Origin: Acephala macrosclerotiorum
Lineage: Eukaryota; Ascomycota; Leotiomycetes; Helotiales; Mollisiaceae
Direction of reading: 5' to 3'
Length of the DNA stretch: 64,000 nucleotides
Assembly: GCA_014904845.1 (NCBI GenBank)
Contig: MU119237.1
Span: 186,001-250,000, forward strand
Shown here in pieces: positions 10,614-21,388 of the stretch (positions are counted from its first letter, which is position 1; every line of letters starts with the position of its first letter). The position numbers and the translations under genes were made by a program. The notes below the pieces were generated by a model. That model did no database searches. It was not told the origin of the DNA and was given only the letters and a program-made list of their open reading frames with translations.

Positions 10614-11213
10614 ATGTCCTTCACGATGTCGACAATCACTGATTCCAATATGCCTTCCTCGAACACAGAAGCAGATATTTCTGAGGCTTTATCCACCTTT
10701 ACGTTATTCCCACGTCTTCCATTAGAGCTTCGACGCAAGATTTGGCAGCACGCACTGCCACCGGCAGATCGTATGATTGTGCATATGAGTCCAACAGAGC
10801 AGCCCTGGCGCTTGAATGTTCCTAGGCTACCATCCTATTTCTCGTATGAGCCCATCGTGATCACACCCCGCCTACTATTTCAGCGTGTGCCACCGACCTC
10901 CGAATGCTTTGTTTGTGTCTGTCACGAGGCCCGGACCAAATATCTTCTCGCAAATCCGAACCTCCCGCAGGCAGTACTTCCAGGCGGTAGAATCTACTAT
11001 AATTTAGGAACAACAATTATATACATTTACAACCGGGATAAAATGGATATTTATGTAAGCGCAAGAATCTCAGAAGATATCACAGGTGGCATTCCACTAC
11101 CCAGCTGGTTTGCGGGAGTTTGCAGCCATGAAGGTTTTCACAACATCCACGTCCTCAGCAATCTGAAAGAGTGGATTGGCGTTTCTTCCCGCGTTTGGGG
11201 GAAAGTCCGATGA
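10614..11213 (+). CDS. 2EXR domain protein (copy 3)
   Basis: 199 aa when started at ATG 10614 (MSFTMSTITD...); a second ATG four codons later would serve equally well. FTLFPRLPLELRRKIWQHAL (about residues 30-49) and CVCHEARTKYLLANPNLPQA (about residues 102-121) are the two family blocks. GGRIYYNLGTTIIYIYNRD corresponds to the strand pair SKLYYDPQATIIYLTNFG of copy 2. The C-terminus is a little shorter than copy 2. No stop or frameshift seen; no intron needed. It lies in tandem with copy 2 and with the dead copy downstream. Confidence 0.8.
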   Translation: MSFTMSTITDSNMPSSNTEADISEALSTFTLFPRLPLELRRKIWQHALPPADRMIVHMSPTEQPWRLNVPRLPSYFSYEPIVITPRLLFQRVPPTSECFVCVCHEARTKYLLANPNLPQAVLPGGRIYYNLGTTIIYIYNRDKMDIYVSARISEDITGGIPLPSWFAGVCSHEGFHNIHVLSNLKEWIGVSSRVWGKVR

Positions 11214-11933
11214 TAACATCCAGAAGGGGAAGTAACAAATGAAGGAGAAGATGCAGAAAATGGAGGAGGACAAGGCGACCAACAGGCTATCGTTTGCGAT
11301 CCCGGAAGTTGCTTTGCTAGTACTCAATCCTATGAGAGCACGATACTTTGGCGGCCTGTAGGGGATGGAGGGGATGGAAATGACGGAAGGTGGTGAAGGT
11401 AATAGTGGAATCGGAGGAATACTCCTTGATCAGTAGTCTACTCTGCAGAACAAGCATCGGTCTGTACTTCGGTTCTCTCCGCACTCATGCTCTGTTTCTA
11501 GTAAATTCTTGATATCTACGCACTCCCTGTGGCCGTCTCTCTGTTTTTGACCTGCAATAAAAATGCACCCACCTCTTCCTAGCGCTCTTAATCTCCCGGC
11601 TTTGCTGTGACTTTGCTACAATTTGGGCTGCATTTAGATGCTGCGTCCGATGGAACGCAGATCCGATAAATCATTTTCTCATTGAGACAAAGGAGACCAG
11701 CGAGGTTTAAGTAAGGCTGGGACAACACCCGCTCAAAGCAAAAGAAGGTGTATCACGTGAATCGCTTCTCACCGCGCTAGCGCCTCCTGGGAGCACCGCA
11801 AGTCGCGTCCCAAATCTCCTCGTCACGAAACCGATCTTCCTCCAAAGTTGACTACATTTCTAACTGTTGACAGTTTCCTTTTGACACTCAACGCCATCAA
11901 CTTATTCTCCACTACGAAATTGCTAGTTGCAGA
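11214..11933. other. Spacer between 2EXR copies 3 and 4
   Basis: No gene supported. Frames are short on both strands. Confidence 0.4.
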
Positions 11934-12967
11934 ATACCTCCTAAGAAAAAGCAAGCGCAGGCCAAGCGTCGCGCAACCCTCGTAGCAAAGGTCGCTCAAG
12001 AAGCGGGCGCAAATAAGACAACGACGACCCCCAAGAAGGAATCGAAGCCTCTCATCTCCTTCAAGATTTTCCCGCGCCTTCCGATAGAGCTGCACACAAT
12101 GATCGTAAGTCACAATGGGGAGTTAATGGTTCTCACTCTTCTCCTTCGCAAACTCTGCACGTACTTGCTATCGATCCTGGTTTTCAATGTTCTAGCCGTG
12201 TCTGGACACCCTCGGTCCGTCTTTCTCGATTTAGATTCTCTTGCGACACTTCATTCTCAGAAGACAGTTACTAACTTCCCAAACTTCTAGTGGAGATTTT
12301 GTCTCCCACCAGCACGCCGCATGCTTCCGCTACTCATAAGATGATCGCCGCGGGAGGAATTCAACGCAGATTGCCAGCCATTCGAATTCTTGTATTTCCC
12401 CGTCGAGAACTACTCCGATCACCCATTGCTAGCTTCTGTCACTGATGTCAGAATGCTTGCTATCTGTCACGAGTCAAGAGCTGAATACCTTCTCGCCAAC
12501 CCTAAATAATTTGCACTCTCCTACGACAGAATCTGCTACAATCCTGACACCACTATTGTCTATTTCCGCAGGGGGATAAATTGCACCGAGCCGAGCGACA
12601 CGCTCGCTCAAAAGGTATAAAGGATGACCTTGAGCTTCAGTGGGTCACTGATATCAAGATATTGGCTTCGGACTCTCAAATCTCGGGCTACATGGACACG
12701 GAAGACGAATTTACGAGTTTTGGCCAAGGTGGAGACTTCAGTGGCATGGCTATTTTCAAGAATTTGAAGCAACTTATTGCGACCCAAAACGAGATAGAAT
12801 TGGAGCAGGGGATCGATGATTTCATGGCGTCCGGATACCAACAAAGCTTGCGAGGTATGAAGCACTCGTTGGAACAACACAAGGCTACCGTGGACCCGTT
12901 ATACACTGTGCTAGAGCTCTTATACATGGATTTCGCGTCTGATCCGGAGACGTATGTAGCTGTCTAA
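11934..12967 (+). pseudogene. 2EXR domain gene, copy 4, inactivated
   Basis: The frame PPKKKQAQAKRRATLVAKVA... begins after ATA at 11934-11936, exactly where an ATG would be expected, so the start may be lost by G to A. The family block KIFPRLPIELHTMI is interrupted by a good 184-nt intron (12106-12289, GTAAGT ... CTTCTAG) and continues WRFCLPPARRMLP. Lesions follow in the same frame: TGA at 12342-12344 (probably from CGA) and TAA at 12507-12509 just after ICHESRAEYLLANPK. A frame change near 12617 leads into the tail GIKDDLELQWVTDIKILASD, which stays open to 12967. Four lesions, three of them compatible with C:G to T:A change. The start-loss reading is inference from the paralogues' layout. 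Confidence 0.8.
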
Positions 12968-13389
12968 TTGGAGTCTTGCGGAAGGAAGTGGAGATTTGTT
13001 GCCTAGCGGTCTTTCAGATAATGACATAATTTCATACCTATGAGTGCTTTGCAAATACATATTTTCTCATGACAGACGACGGAACCCCAGCTCCTATGCT
13101 CCCACCTCAAGTCCAGTTTTGTCAATCTTCAAACTTTGCAGCTACTTTGCTACAAATCGTGGGTGGTTATGACACTGTACTAACTCGCATAATACTAGCG
13201 AACTATTATTCTCATTGAAAGTACATTGGAAAAGTCCAAGCTAGGCTGGGAGAACAGTCAAATGGATTTCCGATATAATCTCAGACAAAAAGTGACCCTA
13301 TTGAAGTCCATTTCCGTGGGCAGTCGCCGCTCTAGCCTGAGCCGAGCGATAAGCGTTCCTGAGTCCTGCCTAGCATCCTGAGTACTATA

Positions 13390-13712
13390 GATGGGGATCC
13401 GGTTTGGCACCCCAGCGACGTGTTTTGGCTCTCTTGTGCCCCGGTTATAGTTTTCCTAGAGAATTCGGCAGAGCAGGGAATCCCTTGCACGGATTTCCCA
13501 GGAACCGAATTCGGATGTCAAAATGACCACTTTTAGGGGGCAAGAGAGTGCAGAAAGTCCTTAATTCTACCAAAGATTTAAAGGACACCTTTTAATTATA
13601 GACTCCTAAAACACCAAGTGTTCCACGACAATTTACGTGATTTAGGGCATCCCTGACCACCATTTTGACGGCTACTACAAGAGCCTCTGCTAGAGCCAAT
13701 TTGGATCCCCTC
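13390..13712. mobile_element. Candidate TIR element relic (MITE-like, TA-flanked)
   Basis: The left end GATGGGGATCCGGTTTGGC and the reverse complement of the right end, GAGGGGATCCAAATTGGC, match with one indel and a few transitions. Both sides are flanked by TA, as for Tc1/mariner-type insertion. A second weaker pair (GGCTCTCTTGTGCC near the left, AGGCTCTTGTAGTAGCC inverted near the right) lies further in. Length 323 bp, no coding capacity. Terminal repeats are short and diverged, so this is a moderate call. Confidence 0.45.
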
Positions 13713-13714
13713 TA

Positions 13715-14702
13715 GTTAAGTCGCACGTGGCTGGCTTATCTAGCCTCACAATTCAATATCATCGCATACGAGTGTATGACTTTAATTCGCTGAGCACGTA
13801 TTCAACATTGATACTACAAGAGCTCGTACTCAATATACACACAACTTCCCCGCTATGTCAGACGACAAATGATTCCATATGGTTGTTAAAAAAGCACAAG
13901 GGATGGCACTACGAATCCTTAAGTCCGTCACCGTCTGGGGCTCCTCTAGTTGTTATACCATTTATACAAGACGAGGTACGACCTGGGAAATACAACGTCC
14001 GGTGCTTCTCGTGACAGTGCATCATCCAAGATCAGGCAACATCACAGCTGTATTAAAGGTTGTGAGTGGTACGACAATTAGTGTGATTCCTGAGCATCGT
14101 ATGATCCATGCAGATGTGAAATTACATCAGTAAGATGGTTCACACCAAGGCTCCGTGCCTAAGGTGCTAACACCGTCCAAATTAGACCAGGCAGAGTCAT
14201 CTTGGCGGCAGTGCATTGACCGAGGGGTTGCTAGGTGACTTCTGTGCCTGCTAGCTGTTGTGAAAACTCCTCGCTTTTATGCTAGAATTATATTTACCAA
14301 CCATTCACCTTCCAAGCTTGCCCATCTATAACGTTTTCAAGCCAGATAGGAGAATTAGTTGTATAAAAATCCAATCTCTTTATCAGGTAGGTCTACCTTA
14401 TCTCACATAACACCCTAAGTATAGTTTGCCAGCTCAATAGAAGAAGGACACGTGCCTCCCAAGTTTCCACTCACAAATACGACCCAGACGACCACATACG
14501 CCACCGTAGCACCAAATACCTGCGTCTTTGTGGGTTATGCTGATCGGCATCACCTTTTCCTGGTGACCTCCGGCAATATCACTAATGTCTCTACGTTCCC
14601 TACTTATTATTGTTCACTAATGTTAAGGTGAGTCAGATAACTTTGGCCATGATTGCATATAGCTATTATTCTTTAGATCTCTCTAGAGAGTACTATCTAC
14701 AA
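13715..14702. other. Possible coding relics, unassigned
   Basis: Two stretches look protein-like but cannot be joined into a gene: 13727-14014 on the plus strand, and about 14440-14630, which reads TNTTQTTTYATVAPNTCVFV and then NITNVSTFPTYYC. Neither has a start with a sensible continuation. I see no domain. Confidence 0.25.
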
Positions 14703-17078
14703 TTATTTCGCAATGAGAGGAGGTTGGCTTAGGACACTCTCCTCTGGCAGAAATTCACCGCTGCCCCTACCACCACCATCATCTTCATTAGCTTCCGCTT
14801 CGGACTGACTGCGGCCGAATATAAACGTGACGGGGACAAACCGAGTCCCGATTATCTGGTCTGCAAACTTGATGTCGAACTGCAACTCCCTCGTGTGGAC
14901 CCAAACAAACAGGCTCAGCTCCACCCTCCAAAATTCCTTTCCAACCGCCATGCCCATTACCTTCCGCCGTTTCCTCTTTACGCCCGGCATATTCTCAAAC
15001 TCGGTCGGATTCTTAATTGACCATCTCGACTCGATATCACAAATCACCTCTGCATCACCCTCTTGTACGCTCGTAGGCAGCCGCTCCTGAGTAGGTGCTC
15101 TCGAAGTTACAATTGCATCTTTCCAACACATTTCCTCTGTTTCAATATCGACATGACGATAAAACGTATGTGTGATTGGTTTAGCCTTGCTGACAGGCTT
15201 GGCATGAATGATAAGCCAGTTAATTTGTCGGACAATTTCCTCGCCACCAATTCGATCCTTCTCCCGATATCTCCTTTGCCGATGATGCTTTCTATTCTTG
15301 TAGAGTTCACCAGAGACAATGCCGTATGACTGGTTGATATAGCGATCAGGGAGTATATAATTTTTGTATTTCAGTCGATGGAGGCTGTCGATAACTAGAC
15401 CTTTACAAATTGCAAGTTGACTATTAAGTGGTTAATAAAGGAAAAAATATTGCTCTGTTTAGCAGCTTACGGGTCTTTTGCAATAAGAATTTTCATATCT
15501 CTGTTATACTGTTCCTTAAGCTGCTTTTGCACGTACTTAGAGGAACATAGACCTCCTGAAAGAATAAGATGTGTCTGAATGAGTAAGTATTAATCACACT
15601 TAGACATAGGGGGTTCAATAAACCATTGTTTTTCCTGGGTGTTGTTTGTCGAGCAGTTTTACCTGCTTGTCAATAAGGTCAAAAATTCCAGCAATTTTGC
15701 TGTCAAACAACTTCCGGATACTCTGCCTGGTTGGTAACATTTGTTAGTAGCGCTAAGAGAGGGAAAGGGATAATCTAAACAGGGGAGCGCATGCTTGCTT
15801 ACTGGGTAAATATCACTGCTCCATCCTCAATTCCGGCCTCCTCCAGCGTGAAACTGTCTCCTAGCCCTTTTATAGGGAAAGGGTATATTGGGAGTTCTAG
15901 GCTATCGCCTAGTTTTAGTTTATGGGATTGAAAATCCGCTCTGACGATCTCATCCACGACCTCATCCGGTATTTTGACGTTGGGAAGAGAACTTAGGCGA
16001 TCTCGAAGCATATGTCGAAAATCTTCGTCGATCTGAACGGAACCAATTGCAACTCCTAGTTATTTTAGCAAATGCACAGCTCTGACGCGTCTACACTATA
16101 TTAATTTCATGGACACACCATTAGGCTCACCGAGGGGTTTAAGTTCAGCAAGTCTCCCCATTCCTTCGTCTTGGTCATCCACGTTAACATTTTTAAGTGA
16201 GCTCACTTCGACGATAGCTACATCCTTAAGAATAATAGTATTAGCAAGACCATCCCAATGCGAAGTAGTTCATGGCGCATACTGTCGTCCCACCCCCTGA
16301 GTCGCAGACAAGAATTACATCTCCTACTTGTAGCTTTAAATCCTCGCAGGTTTGATTACTGCTTGACACCGTATCGCTTAAGGCGGTATTAGGATATTCT
16401 TGTCGTATACTATCTGCTGTGTAAATGGCAGCAGCCCCCGCTTCTGTTAGTTTGACCTCTACATTGTGATTTTTTCCCTCAGACCCAAAGCCAGCCGCTT
16501 CTATGACTTTTCGAAATTCAGCAACTACTTCGTCACCCCATGTTGTCGGGTAGCTGAAAAGGAAGTCGACAGTGTGGCATTTCCAGTCAGGAAGTCCAAG
16601 ATTCTCCCTAACATAAGCACCGATATACTCATAGATCGCGTTTAAAAAATCGGTATACCAGTTCCGGACATCCTCGTACGTTCCTACCGCAATATCTTGG
16701 TTGCTTTTAAACGTCTCTTTCAAGCAGTTTTCATCAAGAAATAACTTAAACAGATCCTTCACGCCCATTTGGCTTTGCACTTGCCAAGGGGGCGGGCATT
16801 CGAAGCCCCAGCCCTTGGGGTCCCTATTTCCTGCACGATACTGAACAGCGGTAGGGGCTTTGTTTTTGATTTGATTAATCCCGGGCCAGGTTTGGATGAT
16901 TTTCGGGTTGAGCCAATCCGTTGTGGAAAATGCAACGCCTATGTTACCAATTAGGTTAGTGTTAAGGCCCAAAAATGGTGGCACTTTCAAACTTGTTTAA
17001 AAGGTAAGACTAACCTGTACACGTCAATCCAAGATCGATTCCGACGAGGATGTGGGGATACGGGCGGTGGTCAGGCAT
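14703..17078 (-). CDS. Hsp70-like ATPase (actin-like fold), seven exons
   Basis: Divergent member of the Hsp70/actin ATPase superfamily, of the large fungal Hsp70-like group rather than a housekeeping chaperone. Exons: 17078-17015, 16938-16283, 16224-16131, 16055-15803, 15726-15663, 15574-15471, 15420-14703. All phases agree, giving 650 aa. Nucleotide-binding motifs: VGIDLGLTCTGVAFSTTDW (residues 12-30, phosphate 1), VCDSGGGTTDVAIVEV (about residues 232-247, phosphate 2, formed across an intron), THLILSGGLCSSKYV (about residues 378-392, adenosine motif), and DPQLAICKGLV after the next splice. The C-terminal 200 residues do not resemble the canonical substrate-binding domain and lack an EEVD-type end. 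There is no signal peptide. No lesion seen, although the region around it is full of relics. Such proteins are expanded in filamentous fungi; some sit near self/non-self recognition genes, but a role here is inference. Confidence 0.8.
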
Positions 17079-17948
17079 TTTCGGCAAATTTGTGGAACTT
17101 CGCTGCATGAAGTCGTCGGTTCAGGGAGAAGCGGTCTGTCGTGCTGTCGTACATGCACCACGATATATCACATATGTCTCTGGGGCCATGTTGAAACTTA
17201 ATACCCGGGAATTGCATGATTCCCAACCCAATCGGTTCAATCACACAACGATGAACGCATACCTGGGTATCCGTGACGTGTCAATTCTGCGTTCCGTTCG
17301 AATGGTCATTTCTTCTCGGGCAGGATCTACCGTCATCAAGGCGAGACTTGATAATGATTTGAGCGTAACGTCGTACGTCAATCGCACACAGTATCCGTGG
17401 CAGTGACTTTGAGAAAAGTTCCACGTCAATTGTCGGCGTTGGAGCTCCTGCCTCTATATTGGTTGGGCGTCGTTCATTCCTGGATTCTGACTAAGCTTCT
17501 CCATGTCCTCCGATAACATTTGCTGCAGTATGTGATGAGAATAAAAAAAAATTCTGCATGCTAGCACTTGAGTGGGTTAGACCACCCAGAGTGAGTTAGT
17601 ACTGCATACTCTTGTGACGTGGCAAGAACAACGCTTCAGAAGGCCAATAAAACTTAAAAGGCAGCTATGCTTAGAACTTTTCAGTATTTCCGATGCGTCT
17701 ATGCTTTTTGTCTGAATATTGCTACGACTGTTGATTGGGTCCTTTAATCGCCCAACGAGCCTATGGACGTTACATTCTCGAATTGTCTGCGCCATTCTCC
17801 TTTCGAACTCACGACCCACGAGAACATTAGGAACAGGCACAGCTAGCTCGTTAGTAGGCTCCACAAAGCTGATACTAATATACATTGAATCACGCGCCCG
17901 AGGGGCAGCGTGTCGTCAGGAGTCCGGGTCGTATTGGGGCCAGCATCC
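17079..17948. other. Spacer between Hsp70-like gene and the MGC protein
   Basis: Probably contains both divergent promoters. A TTG/GTG-started in-frame extension upstream of 17949 exists but has no ATG. No other gene seen. Confidence 0.4.
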
Positions 17949-18599
17949 ATGGGCTGTGGAGGATCGAAACCGGTCCAACAACCTGTTGAAACCAATATTA
18001 GAACACAAACGCGTCAAAAGACAGCTGCTCGTCCTTCAGGTACTGCGCGGCAACCAAGCAGTCACCACCAGTCGCGATCGGGTCACCCACCATCGTCCCG
18101 AAACCGCACCCGCCATCGAACAGCCAACCGTCCCCAGATCCGACTGACACCCTTAGAGGAACAGCCTGAAGACGTTGCTATATCGGACGCCGTTAGAGAT
18201 CTCGCTGCCATTATTGAAGGTCATTCTCGGAATTACTACCCACGGACCAACGCGTTTGCGGTTGGCAAGGAAATTGGCCGAAGTATTGTGAACTATGCTA
18301 TCATGGGTGATGATAACGGTACGGTTTTGGACCCCTTTCCTATTGCTTGCATTTTCACTTATCGCATTACAATAGTGGTTGGTATCACTGATCAGATATC
18401 GGGCAAACTACAGAGATATCAACCGTATGATTCCGCGGATCGCGAGGCACATTTGCAGAGTCTTGTTGAGGAAGGAAGACGTATCCGCGACACGATTGCA
18501 CAGCATCGTGGTAATTGGAGCTTTGGGTCCTGGGATGAGGGAGTTAAATTTCCTAGCTTGCATAAAAACGGAGTGCTGGTTACTCCACCTAGACATTAA
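17949..18599 (+). CDS. Unrecognised 216-aa protein with an MGCGGSK lipidation-type N-terminus
   Basis: Begins MGCGGSKPVQ: Gly2 followed by Cys3 and Ser6 is the pattern of an N-myristoylated and palmitoylated membrane-anchored protein. Residues 12-75 are a basic, Ser/Thr/Pro/His-rich linker. A predicted helical part follows (DVAISDAVRDLAAIIEGHSR and the QSLVEEGRRIRDTIAQH segment). There is no transmembrane segment. A possible 57-nt in-frame intron (about 18318-18374, GTACGG ... ACAATAG) would remove 19 codons, giving 197 aa. Both forms stay open. I chose ATG 17949 because the upstream in-frame part lacks ATG and because the MGC context is so specific. Neighbours are the Hsp70-like ATPase and the HeLo-like gene. 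I do not recognise a family; membrane anchoring is inference from the motif. Confidence 0.6.
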   Translation: MGCGGSKPVQQPVETNIRTQTRQKTAARPSGTARQPSSHHQSRSGHPPSSRNRTRHRTANRPQIRLTPLEEQPEDVAISDAVRDLAAIIEGHSRNYYPRTNAFAVGKEIGRSIVNYAIMGDDNGTVLDPFPIACIFTYRITIVVGITDQISGKLQRYQPYDSADREAHLQSLVEEGRRIRDTIAQHRGNWSFGSWDEGVKFPSLHKNGVLVTPPRH

Positions 18600-19234
18600 T
18601 TGGAAATCTTATTCATTTATACTTTATGTTTCGTACCCTCAACTGCCCTCGTGCTCTACATTATCCTGTTATAATAGCCCAAACTGGACTGCATGGTGTT
18701 GTACATAATCTCCCATGTATGGCAGAAGTAAGCGGGACCAAGTAGTTCAAGTATCTGGAACGAGATCCTCCTTGGTTTTTAAATCATAAGTACTAACTTA
18801 AGGCCGACGTTAAATCAGCGGACCGCAGCCCAGAAAAAGTGTCGTCCTGGTGAGATAGAAAAAATAATAAAATAAAATAAAGGCAATCAAAAATCACAAG
18901 CAGAGAATAACGAGTGGGATCATCTCACCGGATTAGAAATGGTTACTAACAGCCCGCTGTTTTAAATGCAATTTTGCAAAGCGAGTGGCTTGAAAATGGT
19001 TAAAGGCTGGGTAGCCTAAAGGGGTATTTAGCTCTCCTGCGTCCGTATAATATAAATTAACATGTAGTCTATCACTATCGCCTTATCTACGCCTCAGTTT
19101 CCGCCCCCTTGTAAACATACAGATATTAGGAGTTTCTTCTGCAATCTACACTAGTCCCACAGCTTCAGTTTAACGCGTGCCAGGACAATATTCCTCTTTG
19201 CCCTACTTGTTAATTTCTTCCTTTTCCTACATCA
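18600..19234. other. Spacer (convergent 3' ends), no gene seen
   Basis: Lies between the convergent 3' ends of the MGC protein gene and the HeLo-like gene. AT-leaning, with short frames only. Confidence 0.45.
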
Positions 19235-19956
19235 CTAAGATCCCAATTTTGCTCGTTTCAAGAGCCACATGTTTATTTCTAACTCCGGTTCTTGTGTCTT
19301 AAGGTTGGGATGAGCAGTGCGACTGGTACGTAAATGAGAAAAGGACGACCTTCTACTCATAGGAAAGGAATTCCCTTTGCGAGGTATTGATCGGCATGAG
19401 AGATCATCCAAAGCTCTTCGGTCTAATTCAGATCATATTAGTGTTTGATCAAAAGACTGTAGGGTTTCTTGAAACTTAGGGGAGCCCACTGACCTGGGAA
19501 TGCAGTATGTTGAAATGGCCCAGGGATATCGCCGCTACACGCTCTCGGGGGCACCAATCCCATAATAATCAGCTGCATGTTTATGTCCTTCAATGCCGAG
19601 TGGGACTGAGCAATAGCATTGCAGTATTCCTGAGCCGCTTGTTTGTTCTTGAAAACCCATGTAACATTTTTGAACCACTGCGGGCGCCTCTTTTCTATTC
19701 GTGCCACCAAACCCCATGCACTCTTCAGTTCCTCGTCTGCTTCCTGTAGCTCTCGCAGAATCTTATCCATATCCCGATCGTTCAAGAGGTGCCCGAGCGT
19801 CGTCAGTTTTATACGGATTTCCTCGACGAGATCTGAAGTCTTCTTGATCATTTTGTAGTAGCCTGTCATCTCTTTCCCTGCACCTGCAAGTTGATTGCCA
19901 TAGTCTATCAAGAGGAGGATGGATTGAAGAAGGCTAATAGGGTCCGGGACAGACAT
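19235..19956 (-). CDS. Stand-alone HeLo-like (fungal STAND N-terminal) domain protein
   Basis: Two exons, 19956-19494 and 19422-19235, give 216 aa. The 71-nt intron (GTCAGT, CACTAAT branch, AATTAG) is in phase 1, and the second exon is open for 62 codons in the right frame. The N-terminal 130 residues form an all-helical bundle: a hydrophobic first helix (SLLQSILLLIDYGNQLAGAG, residues 8-27), then charged amphipathic helices, the family-like WFKNVTWVFKNKQAAQEY (about residues 94-111) and SALKDINMQLIIM. This resembles the HeLo-like / SesA-type domains found at the N-terminus of fungal NLR proteins and in HET-S-type membrane toxins. Here there is no NACHT or NB-ARC part, only a basic Ser/Arg-rich tail ending WLLKRAKLGS. 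I see no prion-type repeat. The start could also be the upstream in-frame ATG at 20028. Family assignment is from pattern memory. Confidence 0.6.
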
Positions 19957-20457
19957 GATGGGCCGGTTTGAAGCTAGTACAACAAATATAAACGACCTGT
20001 CGAGCGGCCGGATATTTACGAACGACATTACTGAGCAGCGTTATATATTCTATCAAGTAAACAAAAATCCATGCGGCTCAAACCTTGCTGGCAACATAAG
20101 ATTGGACATGACTCGCAGCAAGAAGCATTAAGTGGCAATATCGAGATATTTGGGAGTTGAAAAATCTCACGTGACTAGCTATTGGCAGTGGGGTTCGCTG
20201 GAGCAGTTGGGCAGAGACAGCTGAGCGGAGCTGCCTTGATCTCGAGAGTGATGTGTTTTTTTGTGTGGGCGATGCTGCCTCTGCTAAGTGAGGCGTTTTA
20301 GTGTTCTGAAGGCCCGTGAGTACATGCAAAGTGCCCAACTACAGTTGTGACTGCCCAAGTTGGCATTCATGCATGAAAAAATGCATCACCAACAGGTCAA
20401 GTGTCAGCTCTCTACCGTTGTCAATTGACACTCGGTGAGGCTAGTCTAATCTGGTTA
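19957..20457. other. Upstream flank of the HeLo-like gene
   Basis: No gene. It ends at the TA target of the AT-rich TIR element. The frame 20078-20338 on the minus strand has no recognisable content. Confidence 0.4.
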
Positions 20458-20923
20458 CAGCGTTGCAACTAACTAGTGCGAAACTCGAAAATTGGCGAGA
20501 ACACTAAAAAAGTGTGAAAATCGCAAAACTTAAAAATTATTGCTTTTTTTATACTATTTTAATGCAAAATATAAATTAGTAATTTTATAAAAAAAAAAAA
20601 ATTATTTATTATATTTATTTTTTAAAAATATAATTAATAAATAAAATATAATATATTTATTAAATAATTTTAAAAAATTTATTATACGTTAATAATAATA
20701 TTATAATAGTAATAAAAAGTTTAATTCAATTAAAAAATATTATTATAAATTATATAATTCGTAATACGTAATTAAATTAATATTTAAAATATTAATATAT
20801 AATAAAAAATATTTCTCGTAATAATTTTTAATAAAAATAAAAATAATAATAAAGTTTAAATATTTACTTTTTTTAGTATTCTCGTCAAATTTTCAAGTTT
20901 CGCACTAGTTAATTGCAACGCTG
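20458..20923. mobile_element. TA-flanked TIR element with extremely AT-rich core (466 bp)
   Basis: Ends CAGCGTTGCAACTAACTAGT (left) and CAGCGTTGCAATTAACTAGT (right, reverse complement). The inverted repeats continue for about 55 bp through GCGAAACT[C/T]GAAAATT to ACTAAAAAA. Differences between the ends are mostly C/T. Both sides are flanked by TA (20456-20457 and 20924-20925), as for Tc1/mariner/Fot1-type insertion. The core from about 20515 to 20875 is almost free of G and C; 20581-20640 contains none. No coding capacity, so it is a non-autonomous element or one destroyed by RIP-like mutation. Confidence 0.8.
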
Positions 20924-20925
20924 TA

Positions 20926-21388
20926 GCGCTATTTAGCTTGGCAACGATTTTCAAAATAAACGCTCATATTAATCCCAAGTATTAAACCCAGATTGAGTCC
21001 CGTAATAAACCTAATATCCTGCAAGGCTGAGAAAGGCTGAAGACCTTTCTATTCCTCGCAATTCTACATCTCTTACTTCACGACGCCTACTACGCCCACG
21101 TCAACCACTTCGGCTATTGTTATTACTGCTCGATCTCCGACACTTCTGCGTCACCGGCCGTTGCAGCGATTGAACTTAGCCGCCTCCGCGCGCGTTTCCG
21201 CATCCCAGCCGTCCTAAATAGCCTCCACGTCAAACAGCTTCATTTTTCATAATTTTACACCTCCAGACGTCATACGCTCCTCTACCTGCTACAGACAGCA
21301 GTAGCTACTTTATACTACGGCTGCAAGCTTAGGGCTACCAGGCAGCAGCCAAGGGTCTATGCTATTACCGGCGGAATATTTAAAGATA
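20926..21388. other. GC-normal spacer between two AT-rich TIR elements
   Basis: About 460 bp of ordinary composition bounded by two AT-rich elements. It contains pyrimidine-rich stretches with no extended open frame. It could be part of an older nested element; nothing else recognised. Confidence 0.35.

Noticed and set aside
17910..17948. Earlier start for the MGC protein
   Set aside because: The in-frame upstream part begins with GTG and has no ATG; MGCGGSK at 17949 is a specific N-terminal motif.
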